Source: Lactarius indigo (Eukaryota; Basidiomycota; Agaricomycetes; Russulales; Russulaceae). From it: a DNA stretch of 64,000 nucleotides. Positions within the stretch are counted from its first letter, which is position 1; every line of letters begins with the position of its first letter. Below the pieces are notes generated by a model. The model was not told the DNA's origin and did not search any database. It saw only the letters and a list, made by a program, of their open reading frames with translations. The DNA lies in contig JAFKAC010000033.1 in the NCBI GenBank assembly GCA_025766275.1, positions 372,001-436,000 of the forward strand, in the 5' to 3' direction. Shown here piece by piece: positions 24,227 through 35,900 of this stretch. Both the position numbers and the translations under genes were made by a program.

Positions 24227-24728
24227 TGTTACGCTCCACTGGCGTTAGTCCAACTTGGACTGCAAGTCAGGCGTAATCGACTTAGCGAAGGTGAGTGAAT
24301 GGGGACCACGTGTCAACCCAACACGAGCTGAACAAGGGCACACTGGCACACGCTGCAGCTAAAGATGATAGAGTACTATCCTTTGGTGGATAGAAGCGGA
24401 GGCACACTTAGTCTGAAGGCTAAGGCAGACAAGAGACGAGTCAAGTGGTGGATTGAAGAAGACCAAGATGGAGACTCTTGGTCTTCCGAGTCAACTACTT
24501 ATACAGATACGCGCGGGCTTTAAAGCGCCGCTGGAACAGTAAGTAACCAGTAGCGTAACTAGCTCGAACCCTAGTACAGCTATCCTAGGAATGAGTCATA
24601 CATGAGTCACAATCACATGCGAACTACTATGCTGACTGATACGAAGTAAGAGTCCATGACTAATGCTAATACCAGACCGTAGTCATAACCGGCCGTGAGT
24701 CACTTTGTAATAAGTCCGTACCGTAACA
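24227..24728 (-). repeat. 5' LTR of element B
   Basis: 502 bp, partner of 1980-2481, followed by target duplication TCCAA (24729-24733). The promoter is on the minus strand, with a palindrome of 10-bp arms around the predicted start. Confidence 0.95.
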
Positions 24729-24733
24729 TCCAA

Positions 24734-25090
24734 GGATGACTTCATCATTCCCTAGGTCAGTGATAAGGAATCAGAGGTTCTGGGTTTTTCCTCCGGTTTT
24801 AACGGTCAGATCAGTGAAGGAGGTGATTTCTCCTCCTTGGTTGTGGGTTCCATCCACATTCCATATTTTGATGGGTCTTTCCGTGGCTAACCAGGCAATC
24901 TTCAATTGCTTCAAAAGGTTCGCGCTTATGAAATTGTTGGTTGCTCCAGAGTCGATAAGGACATTTCGTTCGGCCGTCGCATATGCAGATTTGAAAAGTA
25001 CTGGAATTCACATAGATTGAAACCTGCTATTGTACACGCTAAGTTTTAATGCTCTAGCCCAGGCCACTGGGTTCAAGCGTTCAGAAAATC
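24734..25090 (-). pseudogene. pol: Start of element A pol: protease, right of B
   Basis: The minus frame reads FSERLNPVAWARALKLSVY, then a TGA where F has an Arg codon (MRIPV), then the protease core IDSGATNNFISANLL and IKIWNVDGTHNQGGEITSF, up to LITDLGNDEVILG where B interrupts. Removing B and one TCCAA joins it to GYPWFTAFEPKF at 1974. Confidence 0.88.
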
Positions 25091-26726
25091 CTTTTTCTGC
25101 CCGAATAGTTTGTCCACCATGAGTTTGCGGACTTCAGGGCTTTGAGTGAAGAGGGCAGCAACCTGTGCTTTGGCTTGTTCTTCGTTGGAAAGGGGTCGTG
25201 AGGCCATCATAGAAATTGTGGCCGTTGTTGGAATGGCGGTGGTATCTGCGGCTTTGGCCGCTACTGTTGGTTTTTGCAGGCAAAAACGGGAGATGTGGCC
25301 CTGGCCCTGGCATCAGAAGCACCTTCCTTCCTTTTGAAGCTGTTTCTTCTCATCATCTGTCATTGCGGTGTGGGCTCGGGTTCGGCTGACATCCATTGCA
25401 TTTGGGTCCCTGTTTCTGTTTAGGGTGGACAACCACTGGTCGCGAGAGGCTCCTCCCCTCCTGTCGTTCTTCCCTTTGGTGAGTTTATCTTTGAGGAGGA
25501 GGTATTCGGCTTGTTGGAGAGTGACTGCTGCTTTCCAATCATCCCACATTATTGGGTGATGAAATTTGATCGCGTTGACCACAAGGGCGTTTGGTAGACC
25601 CTTTTGGAATATTTCCAGGGTTGTGGCTTCGTCTTTGTTGTACCCCGCCTTGTTTGCCAAGTTGGAGAATTTGGTGATATACGTGTCGATGTCTTCTTTT
25701 TCCATTCGGAGAGTTTGGATGGCGTGCCATGCTTTTTGCTGCTGAGTGGTGTTGGTGTAGGCTTGAATAAAGTGTGTTTCAATAGTGTTCCAAAGGTTTT
25801 CGGCATTTATGGCCACCCCACCTGCTAATTGGTCTACAAGCCATTGAATTTGTTCTTCTACCCAGTCGTCCACAAGTGGTCCCCGTATATAGGAGAGCAA
25901 AGTCATCGCTCGGGAGTAAGGGAGAGTGAGCTGTTGGATGTTTGGGTTCATTCCTCTGTAGAGAGAGAAGGCGTTGAGGAATGCGCGACTGGTTTCGCGA
26001 TCTCTGGCAAATTCTGGGGGGGGGGTTTCCTCCGAGCCATCCAGTTGGGGCTCCTCCAATGGCTGCGCCTCCAGCGCCTGTTCTGCCTCCAGGCGTGCCG
26101 CCTCCACCTCCAGGCGCACCGCCTCCACCTCCAGGCGCACCACCTCCATGATGGCCTCCTGCGCTTCCCACAGGGCCTCCTCCGCCTGTCAGCAGACTTC
26201 CTCCCAAAGAATGTCCTCCACTACCTGAAGGATTCGCTGACGAGGTTCCTGCAGGTTGAGAGCTTCCTGAGGACTGGGCAGTGGTGAGGGTGGTGGAGAG
26301 TTGGGTGGCAGACATATTGGCATATGATGCAAAATCAACCGGTCATTGGATAGTGGGGGTGTGAGTGGGGTTATTTTCTGATTCGGAATCTGGTTCCGAC
26401 GTGGGTTCTTTGACGTCTGAGTTGGTGTTGATGGCTTGGAGGTGGCCTTTCCCTGGTCCAAGTCCGAGGTGTGCAGGGACTGGCTTATACGAGTACCAGG
26501 AGTGCTTTGAGTTGGAGTAGGCGACGTAGGCCCAGATATGCTGATCTTCGATATATTCGATTGGTTCGTAGGAGAGCTTGTCGGGGTCGTAGATGTAGTA
26601 TCCTTTGTCATGTGGGGTATTTCACCAGAGAGCAGTTCCTTTGATAGAGGGTCAGAGATCGTCATTTGGGTGTCATTCCAGGTATTCCCGAACAAACTGA
26701 GTTTGGCTTCTGCTGGTGAGAGCCAC
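25073..26726 (-). pseudogene. gag: Gag of element A, broken by TGA codons and a homopolymer frameshift
   Basis: Starts at GTG 26726 (ACC GTG G). Two TGA codons occur within the first 30 codons. Aromatic-rich N-terminal text (YYIYDPDKLSYEP, IWAYVAYSN) is followed by a Gly/Pro repeat (APGGGGG units near 26080-26150) and a run of ten G at 26016-26025 where the frame shifts. The capsid region follows (LNAFSLYRGMN, FIQAYTNTTQQQKAW). In the zinc knuckle, the CF_C position has TGA (near 25313). The gag-pol overlap has GGATTTT at 25084-25090 (minus). Confidence 0.85.
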
Positions 26727-26741
26727 GGTGTGCAGCTGGGG

Positions 26742-26752
26742 AGACTAGACTT
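26742..26752 (-). promoter_or_regulatory. Self-priming primer-binding site of element A
   Basis: Minus-strand AAGTCTAGTCT pairs over 11 nt with AGACTAGACTT at the predicted mRNA start (26990-27000, minus), 33 nt from TATTTAAC (27026-27033, minus). This is a distinct sequence from that of B, D, E, G and J. Confidence 0.8.
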
Positions 26753-26754
26753 AA

Positions 26755-27337
26755 TGTTACGCCACTACAGGGGCGTGTAGTACGACCTGTACCAAGTCAG
26801 TTAAGTCACGGTAGTGCAAGCTCTAAGGCTTGGCTTCAGTAGAAGGATGCACAAGGATCACAAGGACAATGGTCACTTGGATCGTAGAGGGAGGCTAAGA
26901 TGCGAAGGTCTAGCAGAGGCTCGGGGAGTTCTTGAGACAGGGGAAGGCACGAAGGCGTCCATCTTAGACAAGTGTAGTATTTACACAAGAAGTCTAGTCT
27001 ACCATACAAGCTAGATATGACTAGGGTTAAATAGGGAGTATGTTGTATGGCTACTACAAACAGATGGCGCCATCGCCTGGTCAAGGAATAAAGGGATAGA
27101 CATAGTGGGAACAAGGCATGGATATCACAGATGAAGATGAATCACACGGGATCGCACGTGAACAGGAACAAGTTGGAAACTAGCACATGTCGAACTTTAT
27201 CAGAAGGAAACATTGATAAGTAGGGCACGTGATAGGAACTGGGTAATCGTAAAGTCCGCATACTTGTACAGGGCTCGTATAGTATGGGGAAGGGGGTAGC
27301 AGTATGGGAAAAGACAAGTCCAAGGAAAATTGTAACA
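26755..27337 (-). repeat. 5' LTR of element A
   Basis: 583 bp from TGTTACGCC to TTGTAACA. Gag lies to its left on the minus strand and chromodomain text of element F begins immediately to its right. The partner LTR is outside the window, so the target duplication cannot be checked. Confidence 0.85.
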
Positions 27338-28164
27338 CGCCCCCTGCCTTGTGCCTGGGCATCTTTGATTCGCTCCACTTTGTACTCCTCTTCTCCATTG
27401 ATAAGGTCAGGTGGAGGTCAGGTGAAATTTGTTCCGTGCATCTCCGTCTCCTTATATGGCATGAGAAGGTTAGCGTGGAATACTGGGTGGATCTTCCATG
27501 TTGCAGGAAGTTCTAATTTGTAAGAGATGTCTGATAGAACTTTCGTTATCTTGAAGGGTCCATATCTTTTTGGGGCAAGTTTACTTGTGGGGTAGAAGGT
27601 GTGAAGATTTGTCCCTTCTAACCATACGTAGTCTCCCTGTTGATAAGGTGTGAACCCTGTCTTGCCTCATTGCACCATGAGATGCTGCACGTGTTTGATA
27701 CTGTCCTGGGCATGTTGTCTAAGGATTAGCAGTTCTTCTAGTTGTTGATCCACTGCAGGGCAAGTCAAGGGTTTGGGGGTCCATGTCATACGAGGTTCCC
27801 ACCCCATAAGGAGTGCAAATGGAGAGTGTTTGATTGTGGCATTTGCCCATGAGTTGTGCGCAAATTGTGCCATGGGTAAAACTTTGGCCCAATTGTCTTG
27901 TCTTACGTTGCACCAGTGTTGTAAGTACTATTCCAACCATTGGTTGGTTCATTCTGATTGTCCATTGGTTTGAGGATGGTACACCAATGATATGTTTTGT
28001 TGTATTCCCAGGGTTTTGCATAATTGTCTCATGAATGTAGATGCAAATCTGGGGTCTCAATTGGATATGATCTTTTGGGGTAGGCCATAATGGGGGTATA
28101 CATGTTGAAGGTAGAGTTTGGCCACTCCTTCTGACATTATAGTTTCGTTGCATGGGATGAATAT
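27338..28164 (-). pseudogene. pol: Element F integrase C-terminus and chromodomain start
   Basis: The minus strand carries text of the integrase core (HVYPHYGLPQKIISN, then TGA where sister elements have SDRDPRF) and MAQFAHNSWANATIKHSPFA. It also carries the integrase tail that ends in IHPVFHANLL-like text, and the start of a chromodomain (EEYKVERIKDAQAQG) which A cut. Several stops. Confidence 0.85.
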
Positions 28165-28902
28165 TGTCACACCTCTGCGGGGGTGCACGTCGTTCTGTAA
28201 CAGATCCTGCCTGAGGCAAAGGACTCTGAGTTGGATTCCCACTGAGTGGAAGGACTCCTAAGGTCTTCTGTAACAGCTCCTACACTGAGGTAACTGAGTC
28301 TGTGACAATCCCCCTATGCTGAGGTGGGAAGGTCCTTCTGTAACAGCCACTTGTGCTAAGGTGACTGAGTCGGTAACAATGGACAAGCTCAGAGGCCTAA
28401 GTCCAAAGGTCACGTGTCACTGGGCTGACCAGTAAGACAGGAAATTGGTAAGAGTGAAGTCAAGGGGAAGCCTGCACAGAGGCTGAGAGGGGAATGACAC
28501 AAAGGGGATAAGGGTCAAGGGTCAGGGGTTCTGGGTTAAGGACTTGAGTGCCTCAGTTCCTTCAGTGCTCAAGGAGGCAGTGGAGATACAATGCAGATAG
28601 TTGATTAAGCCAAAGCTAAGGAGCTAGGGCGCACTACAGGGTTCCTTATATAGTACAGGATTGTGCCTGAGTGCATAATGCTACTGGTTGCTATAGATAG
28701 AGTGGTGTGCTGGCGAGATGATATCAACAACGTGTGAGATGGTGTTATGCCAGCAAGGCAACAAGAAGGTGGATAAGAATAGCACAGAAGGTGCCAGAAC
28801 GATCAGATAAGGGGGAACATAGGTCTTTAGAAGGTAACTGCCAAGAAAGGGAATGGATCAGATAGGGACTGGAAAGGAAAGGTGACAGGGGAGTTCATGA
28901 CA
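28165..28902 (-). repeat. Solo LTR M (element H-like family) in F integrase
   Basis: 738 bp, TGTCACACC to TTCATGACA, flanked by AATAT (28160-28164 and 28903-28907). The ends resemble the H LTR. On the minus strand TATATAAG near 28650 is followed about 34 nt later by AGCTTTGGCTT, close to the H start AGCTTCGGCTT. Three diverged repeats of a TTCTGTAACAG unit occur near 28190-28380. No internal region remains, as expected after LTR-LTR recombination. Confidence 0.9.
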
Positions 28903-28907
28903 AATAT

Positions 28908-30076
28908 GGCTGCTTTCGAACAATTGTAATTGGTAATGGTGAGAATTGAATTGAATCTGTTTGATGTGGGAAGCTTGACTATGAAGTCCATGGCTACCAC
29001 TTTGAAAGGTTTGGCTGATGGGTTGGTTGTGATGGGGAATAGATGTGGTTTTTGTCGGTGCGAGTTAATTTTATTGCTTTGGCATGTGGCACATCCCTTG
29101 ACATAGGCTTCTACATCTTTTCGCATGTTGGGCCACCAGAAATCGCATCTTACTAGTTCCAAGGTATTTGTGATTCCTGGGTGTCTGGTGCTTGGAGTAT
29201 TGTGGAAAAAGGTGATTACCCCCCACTTAAGATCGTTGTTTCCCACAACAACAAGGGCGTTGCCTTTCCACCATAGTCCATCATGCTTCTTTAGGCTGTG
29301 GGGTTCGATCCATGGAAGAAGTACTGCTTTGTCTATATTTTGCACAATTTGGGTCCATATATCCATATCATGCATGGATGTTTGGGTAATTTTGAGGAAC
29401 ACGTCTTCTGGTAGGACTGTGACATGGTTGTTATCCATGGTACTGTCGTCGTAGTTGGAGCATCTGGATAATGAGTCAGCCTGTGTGTTCTTTGTGCCTG
29501 GGATATGTTTAAGTACAAAATTGTATTCTGAGAGTTCTTGAAATTCTCAGGCCACTCTTTGGCTTATCTTTCTTGGTTCCTTCCAGTACTGGAGGTTGGC
29601 GTGATCAGTGTGTATGGTTGTAATGTGGGGGGACCCTATGAAGTATGTGTGCCATGTTTGTAGGGCCTTGACAATTGCAAGTAACTTGCAGTTGTAAATA
29701 TCGTAATTGTGTTCCACCTCTGTTAGAGATTCAGAGTAGAACACGATGGGATGGAGTTTCTGATCTTCCCCCTTTTGGTTCAGTATGGCTCCTAGAGCAT
29801 AGCTGGAAGCATCTACTTTGATTTCAAAGGGTTGATCCAATTGGGGAAAGAGGAGTACAGGTTCACTACTGATACAGTCCTTGATAGCGTCAAACGGTTC
29901 TTGTCTTGCTTTCGTCCATTCCCATGGCATATCCTTCTTTGTGAGGTTGTGTAATGGCCTTGCAATGGTTGAGAACACTTTTATAAAGTGTCTGTAGAAG
30001 TTGCAGAATCCTAGGAAGGTGCGTACTTCTTTGAGTGTTGTTGGTGCCTTCCAGTCACATACTCCTTGGACCTTGA
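28908..30076 (-). pseudogene. pol: Element F RNase H, integrase zinc finger and core start
   Basis: Read minus: thumb region LGFCNFYRHF, RNase H KVDASSYALGA with TDHANLQYW, a stop after KISQRVA, linker, integrase finger FHNTPSTRHPG..CATCQ, then VVAMDFIVKLP and FNSILTITNYNCSKA up to solo LTR M. Arg codons are often replaced (for example NCKLLAI for DRELLAI), in line with CpG decay. Confidence 0.88.
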
Positions 30077-30600
30077 TGTCACAGTTCGACTTGTAACGCT
30101 ATGATGACGACGTATGAACCCTTACTGTACTGGTTGTGACTACAGCAGTAAGGTAGATTAGTCACGGACTTACGGCCTTAGGGCTTTACGATGGTAGTGC
30201 GATAGGTGATAAGCGGTGATACGATACGATGACTCAATCCTAGTATGACTAGTAGTTGTATTAGGGTTTGCTCTGTTTCTGCGATACATTGGATGCTAGA
30301 TTACTGTGACTCATAGCAGCACTTGTAAGCCTGCTCGACTTGTATTTAAGATAGCTGGTGAAGACCAAGACACGCCATCTTGGTCTTCTTGAATTGTCAC
30401 TTGTCTGTCTCTTCTCTTTAATAAGTCTTGCTGTCCCCATCTTCTAGTCCGATTTATTGTCAACAAGTCCACAACTTGTCAGTGTGCCTCCGAGCATTCA
30501 CTAAGACAAGAGCACGGGCCTTCAAGCTGTCGTGTCTATCTGCTAAGTTGTTATCGCCTTCATTGAGCTCAAGTTGAGCTAACATCGTGACGACGTTACA
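30077..30600 (+). repeat. 5' LTR of element G
   Basis: Starts TGTCACAG and ends CGTTACA. TATTTAAG is followed 34 nt later by ATCTTGGTCTT. Related to the D, E and J LTRs. The primer site AAGACCAAGAT follows at 30603-30613. Confidence 0.93.
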
Positions 30601-30619
30601 TTAAGACCAAGATCCCACC

Positions 30620-32416
30620 GTGGCCGTAACAACAAGAGACCAGTGGACGAGCTTCTGTCCTTATTCATTAACCCGAAGGGGAGAACGCAACGTACCAACA
30701 CGTTTTCTAGGAGTGGCCAGTTGGCGAGAGAGACAGGAAGAAACAGGATACTTCGTCGAGTTTAATGGACCTACAAGGTTCTGACCAGTTGAGTTCAATT
30801 TTGATCACTTGTGCTGGACAGAGGTTACGTGGAATCCAATAGACTCTCACTGGGATGTAATATGACCAGCAGGACCGCGATATCACTGTGACATCGACGC
30901 CTGAGAGCTTAACAGCAGGGCAGACTGGGGCCCCATTGACGGCCAATTGCAAGAACACACCACAGGAGAAGCGGTCACAGACGAAACCAAACCCAGTGAA
31001 GGAGAAGAAAACGCCGAAGGACACCAGCCAGATCAGACAGAAAGTAGCAGAGGAGCAATACAAGAACTCCTCATCGAACGAGCTGAGTCTGCCCACATCA
31101 CAGAGCCGGAACCAATTCACATACAATCACCAGCTGTCATGGCCACTCTTACACAAGCTATGGAAGAAGTCGCGCTAGAAGAGTCACGCGCAATACGACA
31201 GGAGGCTAGAGAAATCCTAATGCCCATCCATCCAGAGACCGGTACCAGAATGACCGCCGACGACGCCGCCATATTCAGAGCCATAGGATCGGATCGGGGG
31301 GATCCACCATCAGGAAGAGGACCGGTGCTGGAACTACCCCCTGGAACAGGGGGTCCAGGAGGAGACCCACCACCACCACCCAGAGGAGGAATCCTGTTCG
31401 ACATACGACGAACCGGACCACCCCACTCAGGACCACCAGAAGGGGGGCCACCCAATGGGCCACCTGGAGGAGGAGGCGGTGGAGGAGGCAGTAGAGGAGG
31501 AGGACATAACGAAAAATTAACCAGCAAGCCTCCTTCCATTTTTGATGGAGACAGACTCAAAGTAGATCAGTTCCTGACACAGTGGCATGTTTATTGGGGT
31601 ATGAACCTGGACGCCCCCATCATGCGTAATGACTACCGATGATGCCTCCTGTTCCTCTCCTATATTAAGGGGGGAGTGGTGAGCGAATGGGTCCTGTCGT
31701 TCCTCAACTGGCTCAACAGACAAATACAACGGGGGATAAGCCCCCACACAAGAGAATTATGGGAAGCCGTAGCAGATGGGTTCAGCCAATGATTTGAGAA
31801 CACGTTGGAACGAGAGCAAGCGCAAGCCATACTCTGAAAGGGGTTCAAAATGGCAGGAGAGGATATCGACAAGTACGTGAACGATTTTGAGCAACTCGCA
31901 AGGAAGGCTCACTATCGCCTCAATGAACCCCAAACCATCGATCTCTTTACATCGGGGTTACCTAAGGAACTATTCAAAAACACATTCCAGTTCGACGAGC
32001 CAGTCACATTCGATGACTGGAAGCGAGCTGTCCTCAAAAGACAGAAAAATTATATTCACCTCAAAGCGTGGCTCAACAAGTACAAGAATACACCAACACA
32101 GCCAAAGAAACAGAGCGGGAACGTGGGATGGACCCCCCTGCAGAACTTGCCGCAAACTAATCCATGGGCAATGGATACGTCCGCTGATCGCGTGCGAGTA
32201 TGACTCGCGGGATCAGAAGAAATCAACTATGGAAAACTGCCCTACACGTGGCCACAACCACCATTCCTGCCTTGGGGAGGATCTGGGGCCCGAGGGAGAG
32301 GATGAGGGGGGTCAAGGAGAGATCTAAGGAATGTCCTTTGCTACAACTGTCATGCACCAGGACACCTCTCATGAAATTGTCCACACCCAAGGACACAGGG
32401 AACCTGGCAGCCCAAT
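30620..32416 (+). pseudogene. gag: Gag of element G, first part
   Basis: Proposed start GTG 30620 (ACC GTG G) after an in-frame TAA. Eight in-frame TGA codons, at 30782, 30863, 30902, 31640, 31790, 31835, 32201 and 32372, fall on Arg codons of the sister elements, several of them CGA. The N-terminal region, acidic part, Gly-rich hinge, capsid and CYNCHAPGHLS knuckle are recognisable. H interrupts it just after the knuckle, and the frame resumes at 47368. Confidence 0.9.
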
Positions 32417-32441
32417 TGTCATGCCACTGTCGGGGCGTGCG
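32417..32441 (-). repeat. 3' LTR of element H, first 25 bp
   Basis: TGTCATGCC to GGGCGTGCG. It equals the first 25 bp of 46929-47362 apart from one CpG transition. Its last five bases, GTGCG, are the E target site. It continues at 40312. Confidence 0.9.
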
Positions 32442-32962
32442 TGTAACGTCGTCACGACGTTAGCTCGACTTGAGCGCGAATGACAGTAACAACTTAGCGG
32501 TATGTTGAAGCGTCAACTTGAAGACTCGAAGGTCCAAGTTTCTGTCTTAGTGAATGCGCGGAGGCACACCGACAGATCTCTCAATGCGTTGCTCACGAAC
32601 GGGGTCGGAGGTCGTTGAAGAATGAAGAGGCGAAGAGAAGAGAAAGTGACGATTCAAGAAGACCAAGATGGCGTATCTTGGTCTTTACAAGGCAGGTTAA
32701 ATACAAGTCGAGCAGGCTTTCAAGCGCTGCTATGAGTCATGGTAATGTAGCGTCCAACGTATCGCGTAAGTAACTCGAACCCTAATACTACTACTACTAG
32801 TATTAGTGGCATAGTCCTCAGTCAGCAATCCGCACGCAATCTCCTATCGTACTCGTAATCGCCTATCGTAAGTCCGCAACTAATCTACCTTACCGCCGTA
32901 GTTGCAACCGGTACAGTAAGGGTACTCTTCACGACAGAGTCCGTTCGAGTCGCAACGTGACA
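32442..32962 (-). repeat. 3' LTR of element E
   Basis: TGTAACG to ACGTGACA in plus orientation. Partner of 39786-40306. The purine tract lies just inside, on the minus strand near 32963-32978. Confidence 0.95.
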
Positions 32963-32993
32963 TCACCCTCCCTTTTAGCGTGAGGCCCCAGAC

Positions 32994-35900
32994 TCACCGA
33001 AAGTCTCTGGGCGGCCAGTCCCTCTGTTCGTCGGCGATGCGCTCGAGTGCGGTGGCGCGCTCCAACCTGTAGATGGAGTCTTGGCGATCGCTTTGGGCAC
33101 ACGCGATCATGTCCCGCAGCTGCGCCACTCTCGCCCGAAGTCGTTCCAGCTCGAAGCTGGCCGCGCGGTAGCGCGTGACCTCCGCGGTGAGTGTCTCGTC
33201 GTTGATACGGTTGAGGGCGCGGTCGGTGATTTTGTCCGCGGCGAAGATGACGAGGTCTTCGTGGGGATACGTGGGGCGCCGCGCGGCGCTAACATGAGGC
33301 TCGGCGTAGAGGGGCTTACCATATAAATGGGGGGAGCCCGGTATGACTCCCAGTATGAGGGGGTCCGCCCCACCGATGATCTGGACGTGCGATGCGTCCC
33401 TCTCTACTCCGTCGGGCCCGGTGATGGGGTATGGAATGTGATGGGGTCTTCTATTCGCCCGGAACCCTTCAGGCGCAATGATGTGCGCCGGGTCGTCAGC
33501 GGCGGTGAAAGGACGGTGTTCGGCGGCGCCCGGTACACGCACACGTCCTCGGTACATGGCGGACCCGTCGGAGTTGACGAGCCAGGGTGTGATGCGGGGA
33601 TCAGTAGGGTCGCTTTTCGTTCGAAGGAAGGCGTGGCGTGCCGGGTAGTAATCGTCGTCGTCATGGCCAGCCTCAGCAGCCTCCATCACTGCCGCCGCTC
33701 GCGCATCTCCCTCAGTCGGGCCGCGGCTGAGTCTAGTTGTTCCTTCTGCCACTCCGCCGCTACCCTCCTCCAACCGTCCAACTCGTACTCCAGGAGAGCT
33801 TGAACGCTCGTCGTTGCGCGGGAAAACTCCGCGAACGCCGACAAGGTCGTCGCTTGGGGGAATGGCGGCGATGGGTTCGCGCACCCCTCGTTCGTCACGG
33901 AAGACATGGGCGACGGCGGATTCGTCGTCGGGCTGTTGCGTGGGGTCTGGGAATCGGGCAAGGACGTTTGCCCATTCTTGTGCGGTGATGCGGCCCTCTG
34001 GCTGGCCAACAGGTGTGTACGGGGTGATTTGGGTGTTGGGAACCTCGGTCTCATCGTCTTCAGCGAGGAGGGCCCGAGCGTCTTCTGCAAGGGAGTCGAG
34101 GAGGATCGCTTGGGTGACATGTCGCAGAGGGGAAGTGGGCATGAGAGTGGAGATTGTAGAGCGAAGGAATAGGGGATGACTTTCCTCTGCACGGATCGAA
34201 CCTCTTTTAACTACTGCCCCGTGTGCTTGCGCTTCCTGATAAAGGCGAAGTGCTTCTGGCGCGAAGACGTCATTTTTGTTGACCCATTGATTCTCCAAGT
34301 CTGGGTACCCCTTCCATTTGACGAGATACTGGAGTCGTCGTCCTCTGCCGAAGTGCCGGGAGTCCAGAATGGCCTCGACCTCGTATTCTTCTTCCCCATC
34401 GATCAGTTCGGGCGGTGGTCGTGTGAAATTTTCGCCGTGAAGAGGCGTTTGTTTGTACGGTGTGAGAAGATCGATGTGGAACACTGGGTGGATACTCCAC
34501 TGCGTGGGAAGTTCCAGTCGATAGTTATAGGGGGACATCACCTGTGTCACCCGAAAGGGTCCATGGCGTCGCGCCGCTAATTTCGCTGTGGGCTGATTGG
34601 TGCGGAGGTGTTTGCCTTCTAGCCACACAAGGTCTCCAATCTTGAACTTGGGCGTATCTTTGTTACGAACCCATGCTTCTTGTGCCTTCTTCATGAGTCG
34701 TTGGGCTTCCTCTCTTGCCTCTTTTAGCTGGGTCAGCCGTTTCGTGACCTGAGGAAGGGGAGATGGTTTATCGGTCCAGTCCGCTTGGGGGTTGTACCCC
34801 ATCAGGAGTTGAAATGGTGATTGTTTCGTGTGTTCATGAGGCCAATTGTTGTGCGCGAATTCGGCGATTGGTAGATAAGCGACCCAGTTGTCCTGTCGCT
34901 CGTTTACCCAAAAGCGCAGGTATTGCTCCAGCCATTGGTTGGTACGCTCGGACTGCCCATCAGTGCGCGGGTGGTATGCCGTTGATATGTTCTGCTGAAT
35001 GCCTAGAATGCGGCATACCTCTCTGGTGAACTTCGATGCGAATCGGGGGTCTCGATCACTGATACATTTGCGAGGTAGTCCGAAGCGTTTGAACACATGA
35101 GTGACGTACAGGGCCGCCGTTTCTTCTGCGGTTATTTCCTCCCGACATGGGATGAAGACTGAGGCTTTGCTGCAGTCGTGATCTGTGACCGTCAGTATAC
35201 TGTCGTACTCCCTCGACGGCGGGAGCTTGGTGATGAAGTCTATAGCGACCGTTTGAAAGGGGGTCGCTTCTAGCTCCGGCGTGATAGGGTGTAGCGCGGC
35301 TCGTATGGGCCTTGTGTTGACTTTGTTCCTTTGGCATTCCGCACAGCCTTGTACGTACTCATATACATCTCTTCGCAGCCTGGGCCACCAGTAATGTCGT
35401 TCCAGAATTCGTTGCGTCCTCGCGATGCCCGGATGTCCGTGTATTGGCAGATCGTGGTGATCGTGTATCAGCACCCGGTATGTGGATGCAGGTCCGGTTA
35501 TTACGAACCTGCCGTCCTTGTACCACTCCCCTTCTATCTTCTTGAGGCGATGGGGGTCTACCCACATCTTAATCACCTCCTCATCTTGTTGGTGTCTCGG
35601 TTGCAGTAAGTTTGGGTTTGCCATGAAAGTTCGTGCGGTGTTGAGGGTTCTTACGAAGACTTCGGGGGGTAGGACAACGACTTCACTGTTGTCGCTTGCT
35701 CCTTGATCGTAATCTGGTCGTCTCGAAAGCGCATCCGCTCTGCCGTTGTTCTTTCCCTTAATGTGGTGAATTTCGAAGTCGTATTCTGAGAGTTCGAGCA
35801 CTTCCCTGGCAACTCGTCTGCTGATCTTTTGTGGTGACTTCCAATATTGCAGATTGAGGTGATCCGAATATATTTTGATTTTGTGCGGGGCTCCGGCGAG

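Larger units (their letters stand above)
1980..24728 (-). mobile_element. Element B: Ty3/gypsy chromovirus nested in A, interrupted by C
   Basis: Both LTRs are 502 bp (1980-2481 and 24227-24728) and the 5-bp target duplication is TCCAA. I noticed three differences between the LTRs (around 2006, 2017 and in the terminal third), all CpG transitions, so the insertion is fairly young. Gag, pol and the post-chromodomain tail are present. C entered the last codons of pol. One in-frame TGA breaks pol. Confidence 0.93.
1..27337 (-). mobile_element. Element A: Ty3/gypsy chromovirus, truncated by the window edge and split by B
   Basis: Minus-strand LTR element. Its 5' LTR is 26755-27337, gag 25073-26726 and the start of pol 24734-25090. 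Pol resumes at 1-1974 after the 22.7-kb insertion of B, which duplicated TCCAA (1975-1979 and 24729-24733). The 3' end lies left of the window. A sits in the start of the chromodomain of element F. Its protease and RT resemble those of F, so both belong to one family. In-frame TGA codons and indels make it non-functional. Confidence 0.9.

Noticed and set aside
30073..30077. A 5-bp target duplication for G
   Set aside because: Only TTGA is shared on both sides; the fifth base does not match, so I report 4 bp rather than force a fit.
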